Assembly (NCBI GenBank): GCA_015660855.1
Contig: JACSDG010000020.1
Span: 1 to 42,336, forward strand
Reading direction: 5' to 3'
Length of the DNA stretch: 42,336 bases
Origin: Magnetococcales bacterium
GTDB taxonomy: Bacteria > Pseudomonadota > Magnetococcia > Magnetococcales > UBA8363
The notes under the pieces were generated by a model. That model made no database searches and was not told the origin of the DNA. It saw only the letters and a program-made list of their open reading frames with translations. Of the stretch, positions 1 to 8,100 are shown piece by piece. Position 1 is the stretch's first letter. Every line of letters starts with the position of its first letter. The position numbers were made by a program, and so were the translations under genes.

Positions 1-245
1 CAGGCGCGTTGTAAACTCCAAAGTGCCGAGTGAAACGGAGGTGGGCAATGCTGGGGAGCAAACCACCAAGGGATAGGTCGGCGGGGCTCATCGAGCCGAT
101 AGCCAGGGACGGGGGCAATCCCCTCGTCCCTAAAAATCCATCGGACGATAGCCCCCCCATGCCTCAGAAAACCCAGTCCAAGTGTAAACAGGTGCATCGA
201 GAGTTTGCTGAAACTTACTGAATAACGACAGAGGATGATACCTAA
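1..245. other. structured non-coding stretch upstream of the IS remnant
   Basis: No convincing gene is seen. The stretch is rich in short inverted repeats: GGTGG/CCACC arms around 41-68, GGCTC-ATC-GAGCC around 86-98, and AGGGACG (106-112) pairing with CGTCCCT (125-131). Three consecutive hairpins suggest a structured RNA or the end of a mobile element that is cut by the window edge. A 63-codon open frame (30-221) is present, but it is basic, Pro-rich and unrecognised, so I do not call it a gene. Confidence 0.3.
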
Positions 246-1224
246 GTGCAAGTTCAACTTCATAAAAATGCTCGTACCACCCCAGCTATCCGAGCAGAAA
301 TGAGGCAGTCCAATTTGTCAGAGCGGCAACTTGCAGAACTCTTCAATGTGTCTCGCAGCACCGCCAGGAAATGGAAGAACAGAGATTCTGTTGATGACAA
401 GTCCCATTGTCCAAGAAATATCCAGACGGATCTGACTGAAGCCCAGGAAGGCATCATTGTACTTGTCCGCACCACACTGCTACTGCCTCTGGATGATTTG
501 CTGGCTGTCATCCGGGAATTTCTTCTGCCTGATTTGTCCCGGTCTGCGTTGGATCGTTGCCTCCGACGTCATGGAGTATCAAATCTCAAGGATCTTTATC
601 CCAAGGACTGATAATGCCAAGGAAACAAGGAAAACCTTTAAAGATTATGAGCCTGGGTACATCCATGTCGATGTTAAATACCTACCCAAGATGCCAAACG
701 AAGCCCAACAAAAATTCCTTTTCGTAGCGATTGACCGAGCTACTCGTTGGGTTTATCTTGAGATCCTTGGTGAGAAGAGTGCCACGAATGCCAGTGGATT
801 CCTTGACCGATTGCTCAAGAAGACCCCCTTCAAGGTGTCCAAAGTCCTCACAGATAACGGCAAAGAATTTACTGATCGATTCTGCGCTACTGGCGAACGT
901 GAACCAACAGGCAACCACTTGTTCGATAAGGTGTGCAAAAAGAACGATATAGAACACCGGCTTATCAAACAAAAAAAACCACAGACAAACGGGATGGTGG
1001 AACGTTTCAATGGCCGCATAACCGAAGTCCTGAACACCACGAGGTTCAGTTCATCTGGACAGCTTGCATCTGCTCTCCAGAACTACGAACGGGTCTACAA
1101 CCAGCACATTCCCCAAAGAAGTTTGGAGCATGTTTCGCCTGTTCAAGCGTTGAAGAAGTGGCAGGAAAAAAAACCAGATTTGTTTGTGAATTCGGTATAC
1201 AATCTCCCGGGTCTTGACAACTAA
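246..1224 (+). mobile_element. IS481-family insertion sequence remnant (transposase part)
   Basis: The transposase reading frames mark an IS481-type element. I could not identify terminal inverted repeats or a target-site duplication on either side, so the true ends are unknown and the coordinates cover only the transposase-coding part. Confidence 0.6.
246..1224 (+). pseudogene. IS481-family transposase, frameshifted
   Basis: The N-terminal helix-turn-helix half starts at GTG 246 (MQVQLHKNARTTPAIRAE) and stops at TGA 609-611. The DDE integrase half continues in the +1 frame from about 612 to 1224. The catalytic positions are all present: Asp in HVDVKYLP, Asp in LTDNGKEF, and Glu in TNGMVERFNGRI. 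The protein runs colinearly with intact IS481 transposases of about 325 residues once one extra base near 609-612 is ignored. IS481 members normally use a single frame, so I read this as an inactivating frameshift. A programmed +1 shift is the alternative; no slippery heptamer is evident. The element lies downstream of the mesaconyl-CoA operon and does not disturb it. Confidence 0.8.
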
Positions 1225-1403
1225 CGATCATGGTAAAGCTTTTCTCCACCTCCGACGATGAAAATTGGGTTAATATATACCAATGGGAATCCTCGCCAAC
1301 GAACCCAAGACGATGGAAACCGGTGTCCATTGTGTTCGGAGTCAGAAAAGAAAGCGGATATTCCAGGAATTCCACCCATTTTGTTATTACCTGTGGGGGA
1401 AAT

Positions 1404-1433
1404 GGGGGTGTCTTGCCAAGACACGCCCTTTTT
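1404..1433 (+). terminator. candidate rho-independent terminator after the IS
   Basis: GTGTCTT (1408-1414) pairs with AAGACAC (1418-1424) around a 3-nt loop. Flanking G and C runs can extend the stem, and five T follow (1429-1433). On the plus strand it would end transcription running out of the transposase region. Confidence 0.45.
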
Positions 1434-1547
1434 CATCCGTGCATTTTCACGGAAAATTGCCTCTACAAAATAATTTTGTCGGGTGTCTTCAGAACTTCTA
1501 ATGATTTTATTTAGATTGAAATTAAAAAATAGTTATATTATGGAGTT

Positions 1548-1565
1548 TTGGGGAGAAGTCCCCAA
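1548..1565. repeat. short perfect inverted repeat
   Basis: TTGGGGA (1548-1554) and TCCCCAA (1559-1565) form a 7-bp stem with a GAAG loop. No clear T-run follows on either strand. Confidence 0.35.
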
Positions 1566-1642
1566 GGTTTTGGTTATTGCCAGAAGGGTACGATGTCTTT
1601 TTCCCGATACGTCAAGACGACAAACCCGATCCTGACAGAGAC

Positions 1643-1668
1643 ACTGTGGGGGACTTGGCCCCCACAGT
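1643..1668. repeat. perfect 10-bp inverted repeat downstream of the mch operon
   Basis: ACTGTGGGGG (1643-1652) and CCCCCACAGT (1659-1668) form a perfect 10-bp stem with a 6-nt loop. It lies 66 bases beyond the mch stop codon, so it may protect or end the operon mRNA. A U-tract is missing on both strands, so it is not a classical intrinsic terminator. Confidence 0.45.
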
Positions 1669-1734
1669 ATCCGTTGCGCTGAAAAAATGCTGACGAACCT
1701 TGTGATCAGGTGGTCATTGCACGCCCACAGACCA

Positions 1735-2793
1735 TCAGGGTTTACGGGGAATCAACACTGTATGGTCAAACTCCAGGACAACAGCCGGGTGGTATTTTCC
1801 CTCGGCATCTTTATAGGGAAAATCACGGCAGGAATGATCCTTGGCGGCGACCATCCGCAGGCGCAGAGCACCAAAATCGCGCCGACCTGGCAATTCATCC
1901 TTGCTTAGAACCTCGCTCCAGGAATAAACCGTGTCACCGGCAAAAATGGGTGCCACATGACGCCCACCGTTGATGGCCACCAACTTGAAGGCGTTGGCCA
2001 ACCCGTTGAAGGCGAAAGACCGGGCCAAACTGATGACATGGCCGCCATAAACGATGCGTTTGCCAAAACGGCCCTCTTTTTCGGTGTGTTGATTGAAATG
2101 GACCTTGGCGGTGTTTTGGTACAGACGGGTCGCGATCATGTGGTCCGCTTCTTCCACGGTCATGGCATCCACATGGTCAATCTTTTCCCCTTTTTCATAA
2201 TCTTCCCAGAAGAAGGGGGACCCGGACAGACGGGTATCGTATTTGGAAAAATCAAGGCCGGACGGTGCCACCAAATCACTGATGGCAACCGCCTTGGGCA
2301 GGTCAGGGACAACCGCTTCGGGGGGCGGAGTATTGAAATCCTTTTTACGGACCATGACCCAGCGACAATATTCCAGAACCGTTTCTCCGCGTTGGTTGGT
2401 ACCCACGGAACGGACATAGACGGTACCGGTCTTGTGGTCGGAATTTTCCTTGACCCCGATCACCTCTGAAACGGTGCGAATCGTGTCCCCAGGGTAGGCC
2501 ATGACATGAAAACGCCCCGCCGCATAACCCAGATTGGCAATGGCGTTCAGAGATACATCGGGAACCGTTTTGCCAAACACCATGTGAAACAGCAACATGT
2601 CATCCACGGGAGCACGCGGCAAACCTACCGATTGCGCCAGGGCATCGGAAGATTGAATGCCGAAGCGATTGCCGTAGAGGGCGGTATACAGGGAAACGTC
2701 CCCCTGGGTAATGGTTCGCGGCGTGGCATGGTTGATGATCATGCCCAGATGGAAATCCTCGAAAAAGTTACCCGGATTGGTTTTATTGATCAT
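1735..2793 (-). CDS. mch: mesaconyl-C1-CoA hydratase (beta-methylmalyl-CoA dehydratase)
   Basis: A 352-residue double-hotdog MaoC-type hydratase. It interconverts (2R,3S)-beta-methylmalyl-CoA and mesaconyl-C1-CoA. The first MaoC-like half (about 10-160) begins FFEDFHLGMIINHATPRTIT and carries GDVSLYTALYGN. The second half (about 200-345) has the ITRLYQNTAKVHF-type segment and YGGHVISLARS. Length matches Rhodobacter and Chloroflexus Mch (about 345). The ATG at 2793 has GGAGAG six bases upstream. It is the last gene of the minus-strand operon, 59 bases after the CoA-transferase. Neighbours mcl, mct and meh support the 3-hydroxypropionate bicycle branch; in ethylmalonyl-CoA pathway organisms the same enzyme acts in reverse order without mct and meh. 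Confidence 0.88.
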   Translation of the reverse strand: MINKTNPGNFFEDFHLGMIINHATPRTITQGDVSLYTALYGNRFGIQSSDALAQSVGLPRAPVDDMLLFHMVFGKTVPDVSLNAIANLGYAAGRFHVMAYPGDTIRTVSEVIGVKENSDHKTGTVYVRSVGTNQRGETVLEYCRWVMVRKKDFNTPPPEAVVPDLPKAVAISDLVAPSGLDFSKYDTRLSGSPFFWEDYEKGEKIDHVDAMTVEEADHMIATRLYQNTAKVHFNQHTEKEGRFGKRIVYGGHVISLARSFAFNGLANAFKLVAINGGRHVAPIFAGDTVYSWSEVLSKDELPGRRDFGALRLRMVAAKDHSCRDFPYKDAEGKYHPAVVLEFDHTVLIPRKP

Positions 2794-2852
2794 TATAGTC
2801 TCTCCATCGGCCCGAAAAGGCCGAAATCGTAGGCAACCGGCCTGTTTTTGTT

Positions 2853-4796
2853 CTACAGGGTTGTATGGTTGGAGGCCAGAAACGCCTTGGCTTCGTCTTT
2901 ACGCTCAAAAACGTGGGGCGCAATATTGCGCTCGGACAAGGCCTGGTCCAATTTCATCCGCATGAAGGCGGAAGTGGCGTAACGGGTGATCGTGGTGTAA
3001 TGGTGCTCCAGCATGTAACGATCCATCTCGGCGTAATCATCATAGACGTTTTCGTTGATGCGGAATGAATCGTAGTTAATAAACACACCGACCCGTTTGC
3101 CGATGGCACCGCAATGTCTGACCAAAAGTTCGCGCAAGGCTGCGACATCTTCGCTAACTCGCATGTACAAACCTTCAAGGTTGATGAACAAAATGTTGCG
3201 CACGGCGTCGTAGCTGATACGTTCGGGAAGATCCAGATTGAGAAGATTGGCCTCCAGATTCATGGGCTGTTCACGGAAAATACGGGGGTCCATGGTCACT
3301 GGTTCACGGATGATGGGTTGAAAATCCATGTGCGCCAGAATATCGCGTTCGATATCGATGCCTGGGGCCACTTCGGTCAACACCAAGCCACGTTTCCCGC
3401 GTCTGAACACGCAACGTTCGGTGACAAAATAAACCGGTTGCTTGCGTTCTACCGCATAATTCCCGCTGAAGGTGACCTGTTTGACCGCCTTGACAAATTT
3501 GCGGGATTTGCCTTCCTTGATGATTTTCAACTGACCGTTCTGCACGGCAATTTCCAAGCCACCGGCGGTAAACGTGCCGGTGAACACCATGGATCTGGCG
3601 TTTTGACTGATGTTGATAAAACCGCCGCAGCCAATGATGCGATCCCCGAAGCGGCTGACGTTGACGTTGCCATGTTCATCGACTTCGGCCATGCCCAGAC
3701 AGGCCATGTCCAGACCGCCACCGTCGTAGAAGTCAAACATTTGATTTTGGTCCAGCACCGCATCCACATTGACACCGGCACCAAAACTGGGTCCATTGGA
3801 CAAAACCCCACCGATGGTCCCCGCTTCGGAGGTGAGGGTGATGTATTTGGTAATTTTTTCCTCATTGGCGACCGCCGCCACCCCTTCGGGAATGCCGACC
3901 CCCAGATTGACAATCCCGTTGGGCGGCAGTTCAAAGGCGGCGCGGCGGGCCATGATTTTGCGTTCGTCCAGGGGAATGGGGGGGAGATTGTCCAGGGGAA
4001 CCCGCAGACGCCCGGCCAGTGCCGGACTATAGACGGTTTCACAGTTCATCATGTGGTTTTCCGGCTTGTCGGCCACCACGATACAGTCTACCAGAATCCC
4101 CGGCACTCGGACATCCCGGGACTTCAGCGATCCCATTTCGGCGATGCGCTCCACCTGGGCGATGACGATGCCGTTGCTGTTTTTCGCCGCCATTGCCTGG
4201 GCCAGATTGTCCAGGGTCAAGGCTTCTTTTTCCATGGTGATATTGCCCATGGGATCGGCGGTGGTCCCGCGAATGATGGCAACGTCCACCGAGCCAACCT
4301 TGTAGAACAGCCATTCTTCACCATCAATGTCCACAAGCTTGACGATGTCCTTGGTGGTGACATCGTTGACCCGTCCCCCTTCCAGGCGCGGATCGACAAA
4401 GGTATGCAGACCGATCTTGGAGAAAAAACCCGGCTTGCCCGAGGCGCGGGTCCGATACAACTGACAGATGACCCCTTGGGGCAGATTATAGGCGTAGATT
4501 TTGTTTTCCTTGGCCAACTTGACAATATTGGGCACGCGACCAAAGTTGCCCGACACAAAACGCCGCAACAATCCTTCGTGACCGAGGCGGTTGGTTCCAC
4601 GGTTCTTGCCGTCGGACTGCCCGGCGGCACCAATAAGGGTCAGATTTCTTGGGCTACCCGAGTTGAGAAACCGCCTTTCCAAGGCTTCAATCACGGTATC
4701 CGGATAACCGGTCTGCACGAAACCGTTGAAGCAGATGGTATCCTGATCCTTAACCAGAGCTACGGCTTCATCTGCGGTAACAATCTTGCTCTGCAT
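2853..4796 (-). CDS. fused family I acyl-CoA:carboxylate CoA-transferase with C-terminal extension
   Basis: A 647-residue fusion of alpha and beta CoA-transferase subunits (YdiF/propionate CoA-transferase type). The alpha-like half covers about 1-270 and the beta-like half about 280-520. The catalytic Glu is probably Glu324 in TLTSEAGTIGG, followed by GPSFGAG. Family I enzymes move CoA between acyl-CoA and a free acid through a glutamyl-CoA thioester. About 120 residues beyond the usual end (from about 525) form an alpha/beta extension with INLEGLYMRVSEDVAALREL. The ATG at 4796 has AGGAG nine bases upstream. Inside the operon it may activate propionate or acetate, or make malyl-CoA from malate; Chloroflexus uses an unrelated CaiB-type pair for that last step. 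The exact substrate cannot be read from sequence. Confidence 0.75.
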   Translation of the reverse strand: MQSKIVTADEAVALVKDQDTICFNGFVQTGYPDTVIEALERRFLNSGSPRNLTLIGAAGQSDGKNRGTNRLGHEGLLRRFVSGNFGRVPNIVKLAKENKIYAYNLPQGVICQLYRTRASGKPGFFSKIGLHTFVDPRLEGGRVNDVTTKDIVKLVDIDGEEWLFYKVGSVDVAIIRGTTADPMGNITMEKEALTLDNLAQAMAAKNSNGIVIAQVERIAEMGSLKSRDVRVPGILVDCIVVADKPENHMMNCETVYSPALAGRLRVPLDNLPPIPLDERKIMARRAAFELPPNGIVNLGVGIPEGVAAVANEEKITKYITLTSEAGTIGGVLSNGPSFGAGVNVDAVLDQNQMFDFYDGGGLDMACLGMAEVDEHGNVNVSRFGDRIIGCGGFINISQNARSMVFTGTFTAGGLEIAVQNGQLKIIKEGKSRKFVKAVKQVTFSGNYAVERKQPVYFVTERCVFRRGKRGLVLTEVAPGIDIERDILAHMDFQPIIREPVTMDPRIFREQPMNLEANLLNLDLPERISYDAVRNILFINLEGLYMRVSEDVAALRELLVRHCGAIGKRVGVFINYDSFRINENVYDDYAEMDRYMLEHHYTTITRYATSAFMRMKLDQALSERNIAPHVFERKDEAKAFLASNHTTL

Positions 4797-4835
4797 GGCT
4801 TGGTTCTCCTGTAGGATTCACTAAGAAGGGCGTTT

Positions 4836-5690
4836 TTAGGCGAGTTCGGCGGACGCGCTCATGGTGGTTTTTCCGTGAGGTCCGTGGGCTTCCAACTCGA
4901 CCGTATGACCATTGGGGCGACCAATGAGGCGAAACGGATGCAGATCAAACAACGGTGCCCGTCCTTGAAAGGTGAAGCCGGCAATCTTTTTGCCGCTGTG
5001 GGAACGCGTCATTTCCAGGAGCATCAGTGCCACCAGGGGACCATGAACCACGAGTCCGGGATACCCTTCTTCCTTCATGGCATATGGACGGTCGTAATGG
5101 ATCCGGTGCGCGTTGAAGGTAAGAGCCGAAAATCTAAACAATAATACGGTATTCGGTGTTACATCTCTGACCCAGACATTGGGACCGGGATCGGGATGGG
5201 CTGACAGAGGAACCGGAGCGGGAACCGGGGGACCGTCATCTTTGTAGACGATGTCCTGTTCTTCCTCGACGCACAGTTCATTGTTCTGGCGGATGCGGTA
5301 ACGGGCGGTCACGAACACAAGATTGCCGCTTTTGCCCGATTTTTCCGACACATTGAGTATTTCCCCCTCGCGCACGGCGGGTTGGCCGATGATCAACGGA
5401 TGCAAAAACTTCATCCGCGCCCCGGCAAACATGCGTCGGGGCAAGGTGACCGGGGGAAAAAAACCTCCACGCTTGGGATGACCGTCGTGATCAATTCGTG
5501 ACATGGGGGCTTTGGGGAGAAAATGAAACCAGTGCCACAGGGATGGCAAAGGGTCGCCGTTGGCAAACCGTTCACCATCCATGTCCAGCATGGCAGCGAC
5601 GCCATCGGCAACGACCCCCGAAATGATTTCTTCGCGGACTTCCTGGGAACCGATCCAATCGGTCAATGGTTTGGTTTGTTCACTCATCAT
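4836..5690 (-). CDS. meh: mesaconyl-C4-CoA hydratase
   Basis: A 284-residue hydratase of the HTD2/FAS1-like dehydratase type. It hydrates mesaconyl-C4-CoA to (S)-citramalyl-CoA. The N-terminal hotdog has LWHWFHFLPKAP and GGFFPPVTLPRRMFAGARM. The C-terminal hotdog carries the catalytic-type FNAHRIHYD (about residues 200-208) and GLVVHGPLVALMLLE. Length and order match Chloroflexus Meh. The start at 5690 (second ATG at 5687) overlaps the mct stop codon as ATGATGA, with GGAG five bases upstream, so translation is probably coupled to mct. HTD2-like relatives of other function exist; the adjacent mct and mcl make Meh the best call. Confidence 0.82.
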   Translation of the reverse strand: MMSEQTKPLTDWIGSQEVREEIISGVVADGVAAMLDMDGERFANGDPLPSLWHWFHFLPKAPMSRIDHDGHPKRGGFFPPVTLPRRMFAGARMKFLHPLIIGQPAVREGEILNVSEKSGKSGNLVFVTARYRIRQNNELCVEEEQDIVYKDDGPPVPAPVPLSAHPDPGPNVWVRDVTPNTVLLFRFSALTFNAHRIHYDRPYAMKEEGYPGLVVHGPLVALMLLEMTRSHSGKKIAGFTFQGRAPLFDLHPFRLIGRPNGHTVELEAHGPHGKTTMSASAELA

Positions 5691-6925
5691 GAAATCTCCA
5701 CAGGACCGGCGACGATACCAGCATCGCGCAGACTTTTGATTTCTCCCGCACCGAGGCCGAGATCCCGGCCCAGAATTTCGTCGGTATGTTGCCCAAGTAT
5801 CGGGGCGGGTTTGGGGGGGTCACGGGTAAAGGCACTGAAGTCGATGGGGGAACCGGGGACCAGATAGCTGCCGATCCCCGGTTGATCCACCATGGAAAAC
5901 AGAGGATTCTGCGTGGAAACCCGTGTGTCTTCCTCGACCATTTGCCTGAAAGTTCTGTACGGTCCCCAGCACACACCGGTGTTTTGGAATGTGTTTTCGA
6001 TTTCCTTCAGGGTGCGCTGAGAACACCATTGCCGTATGGGGACCGATATCTCATCGCTGGCAAGGAAACGGTCTCCTTCTTTTTTAAAGTTTTTGCCAAG
6101 CTTGGTTTCGATTTCCTTGAAGGTATCCGTCAGGCCGGTGACCTTGGCAACCTCGGTCCACATGCGATCGGTCACCACCACGATGTAGATGCGGCGTCCA
6201 TCCTTGGTTTCATAATCGCTGCCGTAGGCACCGTACAAATAGTTGCCATAACCTTTGCGATCTTCCTTGTTGATCTGAACTTCGGAGACATAGCCCAGAT
6301 TGGCGGTCATGGCGAAGGCGATGTCGGAAAGGGCGATCTTGACAAACTGCCCTTCTCCGGTCAGACGGCGATGGCGTTCTGCGGCCAGCACCGCCAGGGC
6401 CAGGTTGATACCGGCGATGGCATCCCAGGCGGGGAGGACATGGTTGATTGGTTTGGCCTTGGGATCGGAGTGATGGTTTCCGGTAACGTAGGGGAAACCA
6501 CAGGCACAGTTGACGGTGTAGTCCACCGCCGAGGTACCATCGGAACTGCCGATCAGGTTGACCATGATCAAATCTTTCCGATGTTTTTTCAAACTTTCAT
6601 AGCTCATCCATCCCTTGCTGGCCGGAAAATTGGTCAGAAAGATTCCTTTGCCTTCACCCGGTTCGGTAATCAACCGGGTCAGGAGTTCCTGGGCCTGGGG
6701 TTTGGTGGCATCGATGGCAAGCGAACGTTTCCCCTTGTTCAGACCGGCCCAGTAAAGGCTTTTCCCATCCTGGGTGATGGGCCAGCGGCGGGCGTCCATC
6801 CCGCCAACCAGAGGATCAAAGCGAATGACATCGGCCCCCAACTGACTGAGGGTCATGCCGCTCAGGGGTGCTGCGACAAAGGCCGAAGCTTCAACAATCC
6901 GCATTCCTTGTAAAACCTTGAACAT
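5687..6925 (-). CDS. mct: mesaconyl-CoA C1-C4 CoA transferase (CaiB/BaiF family III)
   Basis: A 412-residue CaiB/BaiF-family protein that moves CoA within mesaconate from the C1 to the C4 carboxyl. The N-terminal signature is MRIVEASAFVAAPLSGMTL followed by LGADVIRFDP. YWAGLNKGKRSLAID and AWDAIAGINLALAVLAAERHR are typical of the family, and SDIAFAMTANLGY follows. The chosen start (ATG 6923-6925, MFKVLQGMRIVE) has AAGGAG six bases upstream; an in-frame start 11 codons earlier lacks a site and overlaps the upstream gene. It lies between mcl and meh, the order expected for the cycle. Other CaiB/BaiF transferases share the fold, so the specific activity rests on context and overall resemblance to Chloroflexus Mct. 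Confidence 0.82.
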   Translation of the reverse strand: MFKVLQGMRIVEASAFVAAPLSGMTLSQLGADVIRFDPLVGGMDARRWPITQDGKSLYWAGLNKGKRSLAIDATKPQAQELLTRLITEPGEGKGIFLTNFPASKGWMSYESLKKHRKDLIMVNLIGSSDGTSAVDYTVNCACGFPYVTGNHHSDPKAKPINHVLPAWDAIAGINLALAVLAAERHRRLTGEGQFVKIALSDIAFAMTANLGYVSEVQINKEDRKGYGNYLYGAYGSDYETKDGRRIYIVVVTDRMWTEVAKVTGLTDTFKEIETKLGKNFKKEGDRFLASDEISVPIRQWCSQRTLKEIENTFQNTGVCWGPYRTFRQMVEEDTRVSTQNPLFSMVDQPGIGSYLVPGSPIDFSAFTRDPPKPAPILGQHTDEILGRDLGLGAGEIKSLRDAGIVAGPVEIS

Positions 6926-6954
6926 GATGAACTCCTTGGCTTCACCTTTTAAGA

Positions 6955-8007
6955 TCAAAATCCGTAGGCGGATGCCCTTTGGGGATCTTTGGTGGCGACC
7001 AGTTTGGCTAGGTCCACGATCACTTTGGCCTGTTTCCAGGTGGCATCGTCTTGCATTTTGCCATCAATCATGACCGCACCCGACCCATCGGGCATGGCTT
7101 CGAGGATTCTTTTGGCAAAAAGGACTTCCTTGACATCGGGGCTGAATACCCGTTTGGCGATGTCGATCTGCGTGGGATGGAGGGTCCAGGCCCCGGCGCA
7201 ACCTTGCAGGAAGGCGTTACGGAATTGGGCTTCGCAGGCCGCTTCATCCTTGAAATCGCCAAACGGACCGTAGAAGGCGCGCAGACCGTTGGTGAGGCAG
7301 GCATCGACCATGCGGGCCACGGTGTAATGCCACAGATCCTGTTGAAAGAAACCACGTTGGGATCCATCTTCGGTCGGGTCGGCCAGAACGCCGTAAAACG
7401 GATGACCACCACCGACGCGGGTGGTTTTCATGCCGCGAGATGCGGCCAAGTCGGCGGGCCCCAGGCTCATGCCGTGCATCCTGGGGCTGGCTTGGGCGAT
7501 GTCGCCAACATTTTTGACCCCCTGGGCCGTTTCCAGAATGGCATGGATGAGAATCGGCTTTTGCACATGGTGTTTGGCTTCCAACTGGGCCAACAATTGG
7601 TCCACATAGTTGATATCCCAGGGGCCTTCCACCTTGGGAACCATGACCACATCCAGCTTGTTGCCCACGGCTCCGACGATTTGCATCATGTCGTCCAGAA
7701 ACCAGGGGCTGTTGAGGGCGTTCACCCGGGTCCACAAGCCGGTACCGATACTTTTAAAATCCACTGCCTGGGCGACTTCGATGAATCCTTTGCGGGCCGC
7801 CTCCTTGGCTTCGATGGGAATGGCGTCTTCCAGGTTACCCAGGAGGACATCGACATTTTTTGCCATTTCACCCGCCTTGGCGCGCATTTTTTCGTTGTGC
7901 GGCGGCAGAAAATGGATGGTCCGTTCCAGGGTGATGGGCAACTCACGCATGGGCATGGGGGCACCGATGGCGAGGGGCTTGTAGAAAGCTGAGGGGGTCT
8001 TCATCAT
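6955..8007 (-). CDS. mcl: tri-functional (S)-malyl-CoA / beta-methylmalyl-CoA / (S)-citramalyl-CoA lyase
   Basis: A 350-residue HpcH/HpaI-citrate lyase TIM-barrel lyase. It cleaves malyl-CoA and citramalyl-CoA and condenses glyoxylate with propionyl-CoA. It closely resembles the Chloroflexus MMC lyase (348 residues): [82 protein letters not shown] and [20 protein letters not shown]. Acidic metal ligands lie in LEDAIP and ILETAQG. The ATG at 8007 is preceded by a GGGAGAAGA purine stretch; a second ATG follows directly. It lies 93 bases after mcl1 in the operon. The near-signature motifs make this the firmest functional call of the cluster. Confidence 0.92.
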   Translation of the reverse strand: MMKTPSAFYKPLAIGAPMPMRELPITLERTIHFLPPHNEKMRAKAGEMAKNVDVLLGNLEDAIPIEAKEAARKGFIEVAQAVDFKSIGTGLWTRVNALNSPWFLDDMMQIVGAVGNKLDVVMVPKVEGPWDINYVDQLLAQLEAKHHVQKPILIHAILETAQGVKNVGDIAQASPRMHGMSLGPADLAASRGMKTTRVGGGHPFYGVLADPTEDGSQRGFFQQDLWHYTVARMVDACLTNGLRAFYGPFGDFKDEAACEAQFRNAFLQGCAGAWTLHPTQIDIAKRVFSPDVKEVLFAKRILEAMPDGSGAVMIDGKMQDDATWKQAKVIVDLAKLVATKDPQRASAYGF

Positions 8008-8100
8008 TACTCTTCTCCCGATGTATTAAGGCCTTGTGTTGGTTTGGCCATGATTTTTCGTTATAAAATGGATCTGTCCAGGCGGTTGTCTGGCGAAAGT

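Larger units (their letters stand above)
1225..1734. other. intergenic region with several hairpins
   Basis: This 510-base stretch between the transposase and the 3' end of the mch operon holds no credible gene. It contains a terminator-like hairpin with a T-run (1404-1433), a second GC hairpin (1548-1565) and a third perfect one (1643-1668). The segment 1500-1540 is strongly A+T rich. Confidence 0.5.

Noticed and set aside
30-221. A 63-codon open frame at the left edge
   Set aside because: It overlaps the tandem hairpins, has no recognisable domain and its composition does not look like protein.
36-1252. CGGAGGTGG near 36 and its complement near 1243 as terminal inverted repeats of the IS
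   Set aside because: The match is short, and it would leave over 200 non-coding bases before the transposase, unlike IS481 elements.
3114-4814. A 566-codon plus-strand open frame opposite the CoA-transferase
   Set aside because: It mirrors a gene with clear family motifs on the minus strand and has no recognisable domain; it is a shadow of a G+C-rich gene.
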